A stretch of 64,000 nt of DNA, taken from contig OX381710.1 in NCBI GenBank assembly GCA_947462335.1, positions 27,311,772 through 27,375,771 of the forward strand, given 5' to 3'. Each line of letters begins with the position of its first letter. Position 1 is the stretch's first letter. Shown here piece by piece: positions 23,469 through 32,039 of this stretch. Under the pieces are notes generated by a model. The model had not been told where the DNA came from and ran no database searches. It saw only the letters and a list, made by a program, of their open reading frames with translations. The DNA is from Harmothoe impar (taxonomy: Eukaryota > Annelida > Polychaeta > Phyllodocida > Polynoidae). The position numbers and the translations under genes are program-made.

Positions 23469-24100
23469 AAACATCTGTCTCTGGGTATCATCTAGCAAAT
23501 AACACCATCTACTGCCACAGCTGAGGCCGTGCAGCGTTCTACTGAACTCCAGGCCTGTTTAAGGCACTGTCTTGTCTTGTTCCATAGATATCTTAATGTA
23601 ATAGGCAATTTTCGAATTATATGCCTTCACTGTATTTCACATTTCTCAACCTGCACCATAATATTATTCAAATAACTGCCACTGAAGTACTGTATACTTC
23701 AACTTTAAGCATTTTCAAGAGCGGGATTGTGAGTCATATGGTTTTGGGTATAGATATCTTCAAGGTAAAATGAGTGTAGTGTTACAGTGTAGAGAGTATG
23801 TACATATCATTTCGGTAAGATAACCCTTTTACACCGTACTTGGTACCTAATTGTAAGGGATGTATTTGGCATTATTTCAACACCATAATAATTTTGCACC
23901 CTGAATGTTTCACACTGTCTATAACTTATAATATTATATGGTAGATTGATATAAATTTGTATCAATTCAAAAATAAATTTGGTTGCTCTGTAATAATAAG
24001 AATATCCAGTGATGGATGAAGGTGGACGGATGGATAGGGAGGAGTATAAATGAGCATGGCTGGTACGTGTTTTGGGGCTGAAATAGGATATAGAAGTGTT
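23469..24100. other. Non-coding stretch
   Basis: No gene or repeat terminus recognised. Confidence 0.4.
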
Positions 24101-24357
24101 CTACTCCCCTAGTTCAGCCTTTGTGAAGGTCACCATGGAGGGATCCACTATAGGGTGATGGTGGTGGTGGTGGGCCGGGCAGTGGGTGGGGCTATCTGAT
24201 GGAAAGTATCCGTATGTGAAGGCCTGATGGGCCGCTATGGTCGTTCTGGATCCCACTCTGATAAGGTCCATACCTACCTCCAGCTCGATCCCCTCGCCCC
24301 GGCCTGACATATCGGCCATTTCCTGGCCGTTCTGTTTTTTCCAATCTTCTGTCATCT
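24101..24357 (-). CDS. Candidate exon, minus strand, function unknown
   Basis: Read on the minus strand, an acceptor-like AAAATTAG is followed at once by ATG and 84 open codons ending G-E-stop. The residues include M-T-E-D-W-K-K-Q-N-G-Q-E-M, then an acidic stretch, G-E-G-I-E-L-E, then a six-histidine run before P-I-V-D-P-S-M-V. After the codons for E-L-E lies GAG|GTAGGT, a near-perfect 5' splice site (around 24,278). The exon may therefore be only about 78 bp, with the histidine-rich part being intron. The composition differs from neighbouring AT-rich DNA. No family recognised. Confidence 0.25.
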
Positions 24358-24770
24358 AATTTTATGGTGCGTATACTCCTCGTTTTTTTCTCCCTCTGAG
24401 CTATGTCCTTCTAACGCTACTATATATATGATATCTATACATCGCAGTGAAGTCTACACTTAAAACACAATGTCCATTATTTACCAGTCAGACAAAATAA
24501 TGTATGTACAATAAGGGCTTTTCACATACATATGCATCCATTAGCCCTTTTTTTTTATAGGAACAATGTATGTGAATGTATAAATACATGGGCATTAACC
24601 GACCTAAAGACGACAGTTAAATGACACCATGCAGGCATTTCCTATGCTCCTTTCATGTGCTATTATCTTGCAAGAGTCATTGTGTCCTATTCTATTTTTT
24701 ACATCATATTAGGAAACGTTCACATAACGACATCAACAACCGTTTGCAACACCCCGTTTTCAATATTATT

Positions 24771-24887
24771 AGGCTGTGTCCACTAGGATTTATTACACTG
24801 TTTTGGTACCGACAAACCCGTCTGTCGGCGCCAAAACGGTTTTTTCGGCGACAAAACAGCGTAGTAAATCCTAGTGGACACAGGCCT
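24771..24887. mobile_element. Foldback MITE with GGCTGTGTCCACT termini
   Basis: The left arm opens with GGCTGTGTCCACTAGGATTT and the right arm closes with its inverse, with one inserted C. The arms continue through TGTTTTGTCGCCGA-like sequence. 117 bp in total. Flanking TTA and TAC do not give a certain duplication. Confidence 0.85.
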
Positions 24888-25269
24888 ACAAAAATGTACA
24901 ACTCGGGTAAAGGTCGGTCACAAAAGACAAACTATATAAACCCAGGATGTGTTATAAATGCAGAATTGAAACATTTTGGGCAATGTTAATATTACTGGTA
25001 GAATAATAATTATCATAGGCTATGGAGCCCTTCCGCAGAATAGGTCAGTAGGGGTTAATATCTTTAGAGAAGGGTTAATATCATTTGATGTTCAGGAAGG
25101 GCCACAATGAAAATAATATGCAGGATTTAGTACTGGAAACCCTGTACAAATGCCGCCGTTTATTCAGATTATACAATCCTGCGCAATAATCCTGATATTA
25201 TTACTAGTAAGTAGTATAGTATGTATCGGAACGGGACTATAGTTAAGTACTGTTTATTACTCAATCGAC

Positions 25270-25545
25270 CTGCAGCCAATCAGAGGCCTCCCTTTTGGCG
25301 GGAAATTCAAAAGCAGCCAATGAGAGGCCTCCCTTTTGGCGGGAAATTCAAATAGGTCACGTGACCGGAAGTGACCTACTTCCGGTCACGTGACCTTTGG
25401 GCGGGAAATTCAAATAGGTCACGTGACCGGAAGTGACCTACTTAAGAGGGTCACGTGACCACCATGTTGGCGGGAAATTCAAATAGGTCACGTGACGGGA
25501 AGTGACCTACTTAAGGGGGTCACGTGACTACTAGGTTGGCTTTTC
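25270..25545. promoter_or_regulatory. Array of E2F-like, CCAAT, ETS-like and CACGTG motifs in the terminal repeat
   Basis: E2F-type TTTTGGCGGGAAA occurs at 25,293-25,305 and 25,334-25,346. Variants are TTTGGGCGGGAAA (25,396-25,408) and TTGGCGGGAAA (25,467-25,477). GCCAAT boxes lie at 25,275-25,280 and 25,316-25,321. GGTCACGTGACC or one-base variants lie at 25,355, 25,384, 25,417, 25,449, 25,486 and 25,518. ACCGGAAGTG (ETS-type) adjoins several of them, and paired sites make hairpin-forming inverted repeats. In animals, E2F plus CCAAT arrays are typical of genes switched on at G1/S. The mirrored copy is at 34,308-34,583. Confidence 0.65.
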
Positions 25546-25695
25546 AAAATAAGTCACTTGAGATTTTGATGGATAAATAAATTTAAAAAAAGAAAAAAAA
25601 AGCAAGCTGAAAAAAGCTTGCTAAAAAATAATTTAAAAATGTGGCTCTTTTTTTCTAGGGGGAGAGGGGCACTCTGGGGGGCACTCTTTAAGATG

Positions 25696-25742
25696 CATGG
25701 GGGGGGAGGGGGGGAGGGGGGGAGGGGGGGGAGGGGAGGGGT
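25696..25742 (+). repeat. G-tract with strong G-quadruplex potential
   Basis: Successive runs of four to eight G separated by single A bases. The right terminal repeat carries the complementary C-tract at about 34,112-34,156. The exact run lengths differ slightly between the two copies. Confidence 0.85.
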
Positions 25743-26088
25743 AGGGTTTTTTAAGAGTGAGACTCGCTTCTCTGCCCTCTCTAAAAGAGAGGGCAGAGAG
25801 GCGAGTCTACTTACTATGAAAGGTATCATGATCGCGTTTATGATGATGTGCATCATGATGTGACTATCTTACAACCCTATGAGAAATAAGCAAGACATGG
25901 GCGTACTTACACGGGCTATTTGTAAACTAATTTCTCTTGAATCTATTAACAGCTCACATTTTTTTTTCTTAGATGACATCTGACAGCTGCTTGCTAGGCT
26001 AAGATATTGTTAAATAAACAACTTGGAAAGCTAATTACAGTTTTCTGGCTTGAAATATAGTCTTTCAACAGACTTTTTTTCTCATCTT

Positions 26089-26464
26089 ACACAGAGGCAA
26101 ATATCAGAGACACCCAATGGCGCTTAAACTGCTCTCAGCCAAGGGTCGGGCACTGCTGGACTATAATAGACGGGTCAAGGACCGTTCTACTGTGGGTCAG
26201 GCTAGGTCGGACATTCAATAACGCGACTTTAGCAAAACTTGCTTGAAAGTCTGACCATGCGAGATCCTTATGCCCCAGTCTGTCAATGCTGTCCAGACTT
26301 TCAAGCAAGGTTGTCAAAGACCTACCTGTCATTGAATGTCCGACTTAGCCTGCCTGACCCTCAGTAGAACGGTCCTTGACTCATCTATTATAGTCCAGCA
26401 GCGCCCGACCCTTGTATGAGAGGGGTATTGACACCATTGGCTGACTCTGATAATTCGCCTGTGT
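26089..26464. repeat. Large imperfect hairpin, 376 bp
   Basis: The left arm starts ACACAGAGGCAAATATCAGAG and the right arm ends with the inverse, CTCTGATAATTCGCCTGTGT. The inner arms pair over AAGGGTCGGGC, GCTGGACTATAATAGA, AAGGACCGTTCTACT, GGACATTCAAT and ACTTGCTTGAAAGTCTG. Only about 30 bases remain unpaired in the centre. It may be a nested foldback transposon or a functional cruciform or double-stranded-RNA source. Confidence 0.9.
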
Positions 26465-26575
26465 GCACGAGGGGAGGAGAGGGTTTACAGCTTGCGCTTA
26501 TAGAGCACTACTAGTGGAGGTTTGGATGAGGAGGCTATGACATATGATGTTTGTCTTAAAAAAATAGCCATGGCG

Positions 26576-26710
26576 CATGTCGATGTCGCTTAATTATGCT
26601 CATATCTCATGTCGATTTTAAGAATTGCTCATGTCACCTGTCACTGTGTTTTTCAAGCTTCATGTCAAATGTCACTAGGCTTCATCTCGACTTTAGTGGT
26701 CCACACTGCT
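26576..26710 (+). repeat. Cluster of short ATGTCGAT / ATGTCACCTGTCA repeats, inner inverted repeat left copy
   Basis: Repeated words CATGTCGATTTTAAGAA, GCTCATGTCACCTGTCACT and TCATGTCAAATGTCACTAG end in TTTAGTGGTCCACA. The inverse set is at 32,040-32,280. Because the motif repeats within each copy, open frames cross both and give similar chance peptides. Confidence 0.85.
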
Positions 26711-27064
26711 GCTGCTGCTGCTGCTGCTGCTGTCGGTGCTGCTGCTTGTGCTGCTTGTGCTGCTCATGCAGCAGCTGCTGGCTGCTTGTGCTGCTGCTGC
26801 TGCTGCTGACAGATGCTACTGCTTGTGCTACTGCTCGTGCAGCAGCTGCCAGCAGCTGCTGAAGCAGCTGTCAGCAGCTGCTGGCTGCTTGTGCTGCTGA
26901 CAAGGTCATGGGGGCTGCTGCTGACGATGTCACGGATGCTGCTGACAAATGCTACGGCTTGTGCTGCTCGTGCTGCTTGTGCTGCTGAAGTCGCTGCCAG
27001 CTGCTTGTGCTGCACGTGCAGCTGCTGCTGAAGCCGCTGCTAGATGCTGCTGCTTGTGCTGCAC
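26703..27064. repeat. CTG/CAGCTG-rich low-complexity tract
   Basis: An imperfect array of CTG trinucleotides with TTGTGCTGC, CATGCAGCAGCTG and CCAGCAGCTGCTG variants. CAGCAGCTGCTG is self-complementary, so many small hairpins can form. All frames on both strands are nearly open, reading poly-Cys, poly-Ala or poly-Leu, so the apparent frames are not evidence of protein. Confidence 0.9.
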
Positions 27065-27599
27065 GAGACTGAGTAGCCGCTATTCGGCGTTTCACTCCTT
27101 ATGTACCCTGTCCTAGTTAATCCTCTTAAACGGCTGAAAAGGCTCTCTCAGCACAGAGACTCTACTCAATGTAAGAGATCAGTTAAGTAAGTTTTCACAT
27201 GCCACCTGACTACTGCGGGAGGGTTTAGACTTAAGCAGCTTAGTGCACACACGTGTCTGTTAGAAAAGCTACCTGCACACCTGCCTTCCTTTTTCACTAG
27301 TATTTACCCCCTGCCGACTTATAAGGCACCTATACACGCCTTCTTGCTTCTAGAGCTAAGCTGACTGGCAGCTATTTTAAAAGAGAATACTCGTTACCTG
27401 TATAACGGATAAGGGGGTTATGAGATTAGCGTGTGTATACAAAAAAAAACAAAAAAAAAGCTACAGGGGGCGCGTGTCTGTCTGTGAGGTAGAGACCATG
27501 TGGTAAGCGACTCAAGTGTAAAACAACAGCACCTCCTCTTGTCGCAGTGAGTGGTGTGGACGGCGGCTGGCTAGTTGAATTTAAGCGTCAGCTTGAAAG
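27065..27599. other. Interior of the element without recognisable gene
   Basis: AT-rich with A-tracts near 27,440-27,460. No terminus or open frame of note. Confidence 0.4.
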
Positions 27600-27869
27600 A
27601 TAAGGCCAAATAAAAAAAAAGGTTTGTTTCAGGTCACCCGACCAACCCTAGCAAAACAGGGTCGACCCTACGTTTTTTTTTAAGCAAGTTTGAAGAAAAT
27701 TTCATATTTTTATACTTTTTGGGTCATTTTTAGAATTTCCACGGAGGATGGCTAGTACTTTCATGTTAAAAAAATAAAATAAAATAAAATAAAAATCTGA
27801 CCTACCGACTCCAGTCTTTCTACCCATGTTACCTGAAACATGCTTTTTTATTTTTTTTTTTGGCTTAAT
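27600..27869. mobile_element. Nested MITE with AAGGCC-A/T-tract termini
   Basis: The left end is AAGGCCAAATAAAAAAAAAG then GTTTGTTTCAGGT. The right end is roughly its inverse: ACCTGAAACATGC, then a T-tract, then GGCTTA. About 270 bp, inserted inside the larger element. A related fragment, with GTTCAGGTAACATGG-TC and an A-tract, lies at about 31,160-31,215. Confidence 0.65.
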
Positions 27870-28128
27870 CCGTTCACGGGCTGGCGCGTCACACCTGTCG
27901 TTAATCACCCCCTGTAGTCTTTGTATACACAGGTGACTCGGCTTTATCTCTTCACCAGCTATAATCCCATATACATGTAGCGCACGTTACACTCGTTAAT
28001 TCTCTTTTCATGCTGATGGATTAGGGGTGGAAGGGTTCAGGTGAAAAGCGATTTGATTCTCTCTGGAAGAGGGTTGGAGCTCTAGGTGAAAACAAGCTTA
28101 GAACATCCAGATTAGCTGCTCTCTCGGC

Positions 28129-28137
28129 TATATAAAG
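28129..28137 (+). promoter_or_regulatory. Isolated TATA box
   Basis: GGCTATATAAAGAGC resembles the TATA boxes of the three repeated units downstream (GCTATATAAAGTCAG). About 50 bases later lies an initiator-like ATCAGTCACG. No open frame follows, so any transcript would be non-coding or spliced. Confidence 0.35.
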
Positions 28138-28862
28138 AGCTTCATTTTTTCTAATCTCTGCCCACTTCGTCTTGTTGTACACTATCAGTCACGAGGCAGA
28201 CGCTGGAAGTAGCAGATGTTTGCAGTATGGTTTACACAGAGGTTACCTGCTAATAGGATTTTGTCAGAATAGGGTGAGTTGCTATTAAAATGAACATTTT
28301 AAATGGGTTGTTAATATGGTATCTGATGTTAATGAGCTAACACCTAACATTGAGGATTATGACCTCCCAGAGGGGCGTCTCGCCAAATTCTCCAGTCTTG
28401 ACTATAGTCTTAACTGTCTAAAGACTGTGGAGCACGTTAATGGGTGGTCTCCTTACTAATTTCACTTGACCAGGCCGGCAGGGTCAACTAGGCTAGGTAA
28501 TTACAACCACAAGGGCGGCTACTCAACATGCAAGTAGACCTACTACTACGAGATTGTCTTTTGACCACTCTGCCGCCGCCTGCTAGTCTGGCGATTACAT
28601 GCTCTAGTATAGTTCTCCGCTCTTTTCGTCAGATGACGCCACAATAGGGTTTTTGTACATTTCCACGATACTCGCGAACATTTTAAACGCATAATGACCT
28701 ATAATAAGCAACAAAGCACACTTCTAATATATTGAATATAAGAAACATGTCAACGTTGTGTATTTCTGATAGAATGAGGCAGATTCTTTGAAATATCAAC
28801 TAAACTATAGTGAGATTGAAAATACTACACCATATCTAAAGCGATATAAAAGCTATATAAAG

Positions 28863-29040
28863 TCAGAACCTCTGACGGATCGGTAGGATCACTCAACCAT
28901 TCGTCCTCGAAAGCAACACACGGTTCCCGTCCAACAGGACTTTGAGCCTTGACGCTTTTGAGGAGGATTGATCTCATGCTGCTTAACATGTGGTGTAATT
29001 AATCAACACCGCGGCCCCTCTTTAGGGGCCACACAATAAA
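28863..29040 (+). ncRNA. Predicted short TATA-driven transcript, copy 1
   Basis: Two overlapping TATA boxes (28,845-28,852 and 28,854-28,862) precede AGTCAGAACCTC. The body has no frame above about 30 codons. It ends in a hairpin and then AATAAACAAAGAATA. A stem (GGTGT / ACACC) lies just before the terminal hairpin. The start is inferred from the usual TATA-to-start spacing and could lie some 20 bases later. It might be a small structural RNA, a short non-polyadenylated transcript or a relic of a mRNA promoter and 3' end with the middle lost. Confidence 0.25.
29013..29030 (+). terminator. GGCCCCT-CTTT-AGGGGCC hairpin, copy 1
   Basis: Perfect 7-bp stem with a T-A closing pair and a four-base loop, followed by ACACAATAAACAAAGAATA. 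The geometry recalls the histone mRNA 3' stem-loop (6-bp stem, U-A closing pair, four-base loop, purine-rich downstream element), but there is one extra C-G pair and the flanks differ. Confidence 0.45.
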
Positions 29041-29565
29041 CAAAGAATAAAAAAAGGGTAGGACTTAGGTTTAAAGTGAATCTCCCAGGATTTTGGCGAG
29101 GTCGACAAAGGAGGAGATAACAGATTAAACTGCAGGAGACTATACGCAAACCTTGATACTCTCAGAGGGGGAGCTCCATATTGCGGACCTGTGGTCAAGG
29201 TAATTACAACCACAAGGGTGGCTACTCAACATGCAAGTAGACCTACTACTACGAGATTGTCTTTTGACCGCTCTGCTGCCGCCTGCTGGTCTGGCCATTA
29301 CATGCTCTAGTGTAGTTCTCCGCTCTTTTCGTCAGATGCCGCCACAATAGGGTTTTTGTACATTTCCACGATACTCGCGAACATTTTAAACGCATAATGA
29401 CCTATAATAAGCAACAAAGCACACTTCTAATATATTGAATATAAGAAACATGTCAACGCTGTGTATTTCTGATAGAATGAGGCAGATTCTTTGAAATATC
29501 AACTAAACTATAGTGAGATTGAAAATACTACACCATATCTAAAGCGATATAAAAGCTATATAAAG

Positions 29566-29752
29566 TCAGAACTTCTCACGGAACGGCATCTGCAACAGAT
29601 CACTCAACCAGGTGTCTTGAAATGCCACGCAGGGTTCTCGTCCAACAGGACTCTGAGCCTTGTCGCTTTTGAGGAAGGTTTGATCTCATGTTGCTTAACA
29701 TGTGGTGTAATTAATCAACACCGCGGCCCCTCTTTAGGGGCCACACAATAAA
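29566..29752 (+). ncRNA. Predicted short TATA-driven transcript, copy 2
   Basis: TATA boxes at 29,548-29,555 and 29,557-29,565, then AGTCAGAACTTC. This copy is the one where a frame stays open from upstream (29,491) to 29,751, 86 codons. It starts upstream of the TATA box, so it is probably fortuitous. It ends with the same hairpin and AATAAACAAAGAAT. Confidence 0.25.
29725..29742 (+). terminator. GGCCCCT-CTTT-AGGGGCC hairpin, copy 2
   Basis: Identical in stem, loop and 3' flank to copies 1 and 3. Confidence 0.45.
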
Positions 29753-30669
29753 CAAAGAATAAAAAGGGTAGACCTTAGGTTTAAAGTGAATCTCCCAGGA
29801 TTTTGGCGAAGTCGACAAAGGGGTAGATAACAGATTAACCTGCAAGTGACTATACGCAAACCTTGATACTCTCAGAGGGGGAGTCTCATTTTGCGGACTT
29901 GTGGTCAGATCTATCCCTTCTAGGGGGCAGGTTGCATGTCGTAAATGTCTACTACAGACATTGGGATATATTGTTAATCTTACTCTAGGGTCTCCATAAT
30001 TAGACCCTGAATCCGTTGTTAAACGGGTGTGAGGGGGTGGTAACTAATACTTATGAGATGTTAGCTTAGTTCATAGTCTCCTTACCAATTTTCACTTGAC
30101 CAGGCTGGCAGAGCCAACTAGTCTAGGTAATTATAGCCACAAGGGCGGCTACTCAAGATCTAAGTAGACCTACTACTACGAGATTGTCTTTTTGGTCCTT
30201 CTGCTGCTTAGTTATTACATCCTCCAGTCTAGCTCGCCACACCCTTTGAGCAGCACCACCATTGCCTCGGTAAAAGTGTAGGGTGTGTGCTTTCCACCTT
30301 CAGGTATCCATAGATTCGATCACTATCACCCCCCTTGAAATGACTTCAGCTGTTAATTAGGGCGTAAAGCCACCAACCAAGTCCCTGTCAAAAGATGTGA
30401 ATAACGAAACGCGCTAGTATAGTTCTCCGCTCTTTCGTCAGATGGTGCCACAATAGGGGTTTTGTACATTCCTACGATGCTCGCGAACATTTCAACGCAT
30501 AATGAGCTACATAGGCAACAAAGCGCGCTTCTAATATATTAAAATATAAAAAACAATTCAATATTGTGTATTTCTGATAGAAATGAGGCGGTTTCCTTAA
30601 ATACCAACTAAACTATAGCGAGATGAAAAATACCACACCATATCTAAGGCTTTATAAAAAACTATAGAA

Positions 30670-30888
30670 AGTCAGAACCTCACACGGATCAGCATTCTGT
30701 TTGCAACGGATCACCCCTGACCCACTGGTCCTCGCATGCCACACACGGCTCTGCCGTGTTTGAGCTTTGAGGTATCACCCATCAAGTGATCCATGCTGCC
30801 CAACATGAAGCGTAATTAATAGCTGCTGTTGCATAGCACAGTGGCAGCCTCGGCCCCTCTTTAGGGGCCACACAATAAACAAAGAATA
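30670..30888 (+). ncRNA. Predicted short TATA-driven transcript, copy 3 (diverged)
   Basis: TATAAAAA at 30,653-30,660, then AGTCAGAACCTCACACGGATC. The middle is strongly diverged from copies 1 and 2 (for example ACACGGCTCTGCCGTGT, a new hairpin at about 30,742-30,758). The first 20 or so bases, the GTAATTAAT word and the terminal hairpin with its 3' flank are preserved. Confidence 0.25.
30852..30869 (+). terminator. GGCCCCT-CTTT-AGGGGCC hairpin, copy 3
   Basis: Unchanged hairpin and downstream AATAAACAAAGAATA despite heavy divergence of the preceding body. Confidence 0.45.
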
Positions 30889-30890
30889 CC

Positions 30891-31750
30891 CTGAATCTGG
30901 GACCTGCGGGCGAGGGCCCCAACTGTGAAGTCATTATTGGCCACATTGGTAATATCAATTAAAACTTTAGACAACACCCACCTTAAGTATCATTAACGGA
31001 CAATATCAATGAACTCAGCATCCGCCTGGTTACCACATTTAGCACCAATTTTACAACTCACAGGGGCCACACTAGCCTCACCGCGCTTTTTATTGCTCTG
31101 CTGATTTCTCCAATCCAAAACATGAGGTATCTAGTCTAGCTGTGAGCTCATTGGGCTAAACAAAAAAATAATCCGTGTTCAGGTAACATGGTCCAAAAAA
31201 AATAGGGTAGGTCTACGTCGCCTAAGGCGACGAAAGCGCGTCAAAGCGTTTACAGGGTTCGAGCCCGCGAGCTGCTCCTTGGGGCTGCAAAAAACGCTTA
31301 GACACTGAAATCCCATAGGGAAAAAATTTTGGGTTTTTGGACTTTAGGCCTTAATTTGAGGGTGATCCCGGGCTGATAGAAAAATAATTCTTGGACGAGC
31401 GGATAGCTCTGGATCTCTTTTATCTAAAACAGCGAAAAATTGATTATGGTTTCGCCGCAATTCATCCGACGGGGGGTAATCAGCCCCCCCCTCTGCCAAT
31501 CAAGGCAGTGAATCTTGGCGACCGTGCGATCACTCACGGCCACCGCGACGAACCGACAGAAGACCTCGGCATCTTAGTATGATTCGTGTGACCTACTTAG
31601 AGGCTCACACGGTGGAGGTGTGTCCGGCGTTCGGCGCGCTGATTGGCTACTGGTGGGAGGCGCTGTGCCGCGTCAAGAACTTCACCTATTAGGGGCGGCT
31701 GTTAAAGGCGCACTGAGTTGAGGTGCACCTTTAAGCAAGAGTGCGATCCG
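30891..31750. other. Interior stretch with a MITE fragment and a small open frame
   Basis: About 31,160-31,215 resembles the right part of the MITE at 27.6-27.87 kb. A palindrome, GTCGCCTAAGGCGAC, lies at 31,216-31,230. A 63-codon frame (31,391-31,582) is GC-rich and reads plausibly, but starts at a non-ATG codon and matches nothing I know. GGGTTCGAGCCC near 31,255 resembles a tRNA B box, but no tRNA fold surrounds it. Confidence 0.35.
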
Positions 31751-31754
31751 GCCC

Positions 31755-31839
31755 AGTCTTGCGGACCTCTGTTTGGAGAGTGTAGCGGGCGGCTATGTCG
31801 CGCTCTCCAACCACAGGCTTAACAGTGGTCCGCAAGACT
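31755..31839. other. 85-nt perfect-ended hairpin, possible structured RNA or cruciform
   Basis: AGTCTTGCGGACC (31,755-31,767) pairs perfectly with GGTCCGCAAGACT (31,827-31,839). An inner TTGGAGAG pairs with CTCTCCAA, leaving a GC-rich loop (GTAGCGGGCGGCTATGTCG). The 13-bp GC-rich outer stem is far above background. CA-rich simple repeats follow at about 31,856-31,905. Confidence 0.7.
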
Positions 31840-32039
31840 AGAGTGCAAGACGCGTGCACACACAGACCGAACAGACACACACAGACCCACACACCCACAC
31901 ACTCCTATCAGTGGGACGTCTAGCAGATTCGGGAGAGGGGACCAGGGAGGTACTCTCGGCTAGCGGCCACTAATTGCCTGTTTAGATAAGGCACAGAAAC
32001 AAAGGGTGATGACAGACTACGTGTTCAAGCAGCCGACAT

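Larger units (their letters stand above)
25210..25931 (+). repeat. Left terminal inverted repeat of the 9.4-kb element
   Basis: Four zones in order from the outside: a short unique end; a regulatory array (25,270-25,545); an A-rich zone with the hairpin AGCAAGCTGAAAAAAGCTTGCT (about 25,602-25,623); a long G-tract with the hairpin CTCTGCCCTCTCT / AGAGAGGGCAGAG (25,768-25,800). Matching to the right copy stops after TTTGTAAACTAAT at 25,931. An 81-codon frame inside is open only because the repeat is low in stops. Confidence 0.97.
28447..30890 (+). repeat. Three tandem copies of a 0.7-0.8-kb unit
   Basis: Copy 1 is about 28,447-29,196, copy 2 29,197-29,907 and copy 3 30,077-30,890. Copies 1 and 2 are nearly identical, starting at GGTAATTACAACCACAAGGG. 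Copy 3 is diverged and carries about 190 extra bases near 30,215-30,405. All share the block AAACTATAG-GAGAT-AAAATAC-ACACCATATCTAA, a TATA box, AGTCAGAAC and a terminal GGCCCC hairpin. Copies 1 and 3 also share CACTTGACCAGGC-GGCAG just upstream, which copy 2 lacks. This fits expansion of copies 1 and 2 after the older split from copy 3. Confidence 0.9.

Noticed and set aside
25554..25863. Proline- or glycine-rich proteins of 81-100 codons in the terminal repeats
   Set aside because: They are readings of the G/C tract and A-rich zone inside the inverted repeat, present on both strands and at both ends, with no separate coding support.
26596..27031. Poly-Cys, poly-Ala or poly-Leu proteins
   Set aside because: Triplet-repeat DNA is open in nearly every frame on both strands.
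28863..29030. 5.8S rRNA fragment, from ATCACTC-like words in the repeated units
   Set aside because: Only a few bases match and neighbouring rRNA sequence is absent.
28494..30890. CRISPR array, from the three direct repeats
   Set aside because: Units are 0.7-0.8 kb with TATA boxes and the context is animal DNA. No short repeats with unique spacers are seen.
31216..31275. tRNA gene suggested by GGGTTCGAGCCC
   Set aside because: There is no A box at the right distance, no acceptor stem and no anticodon arm.
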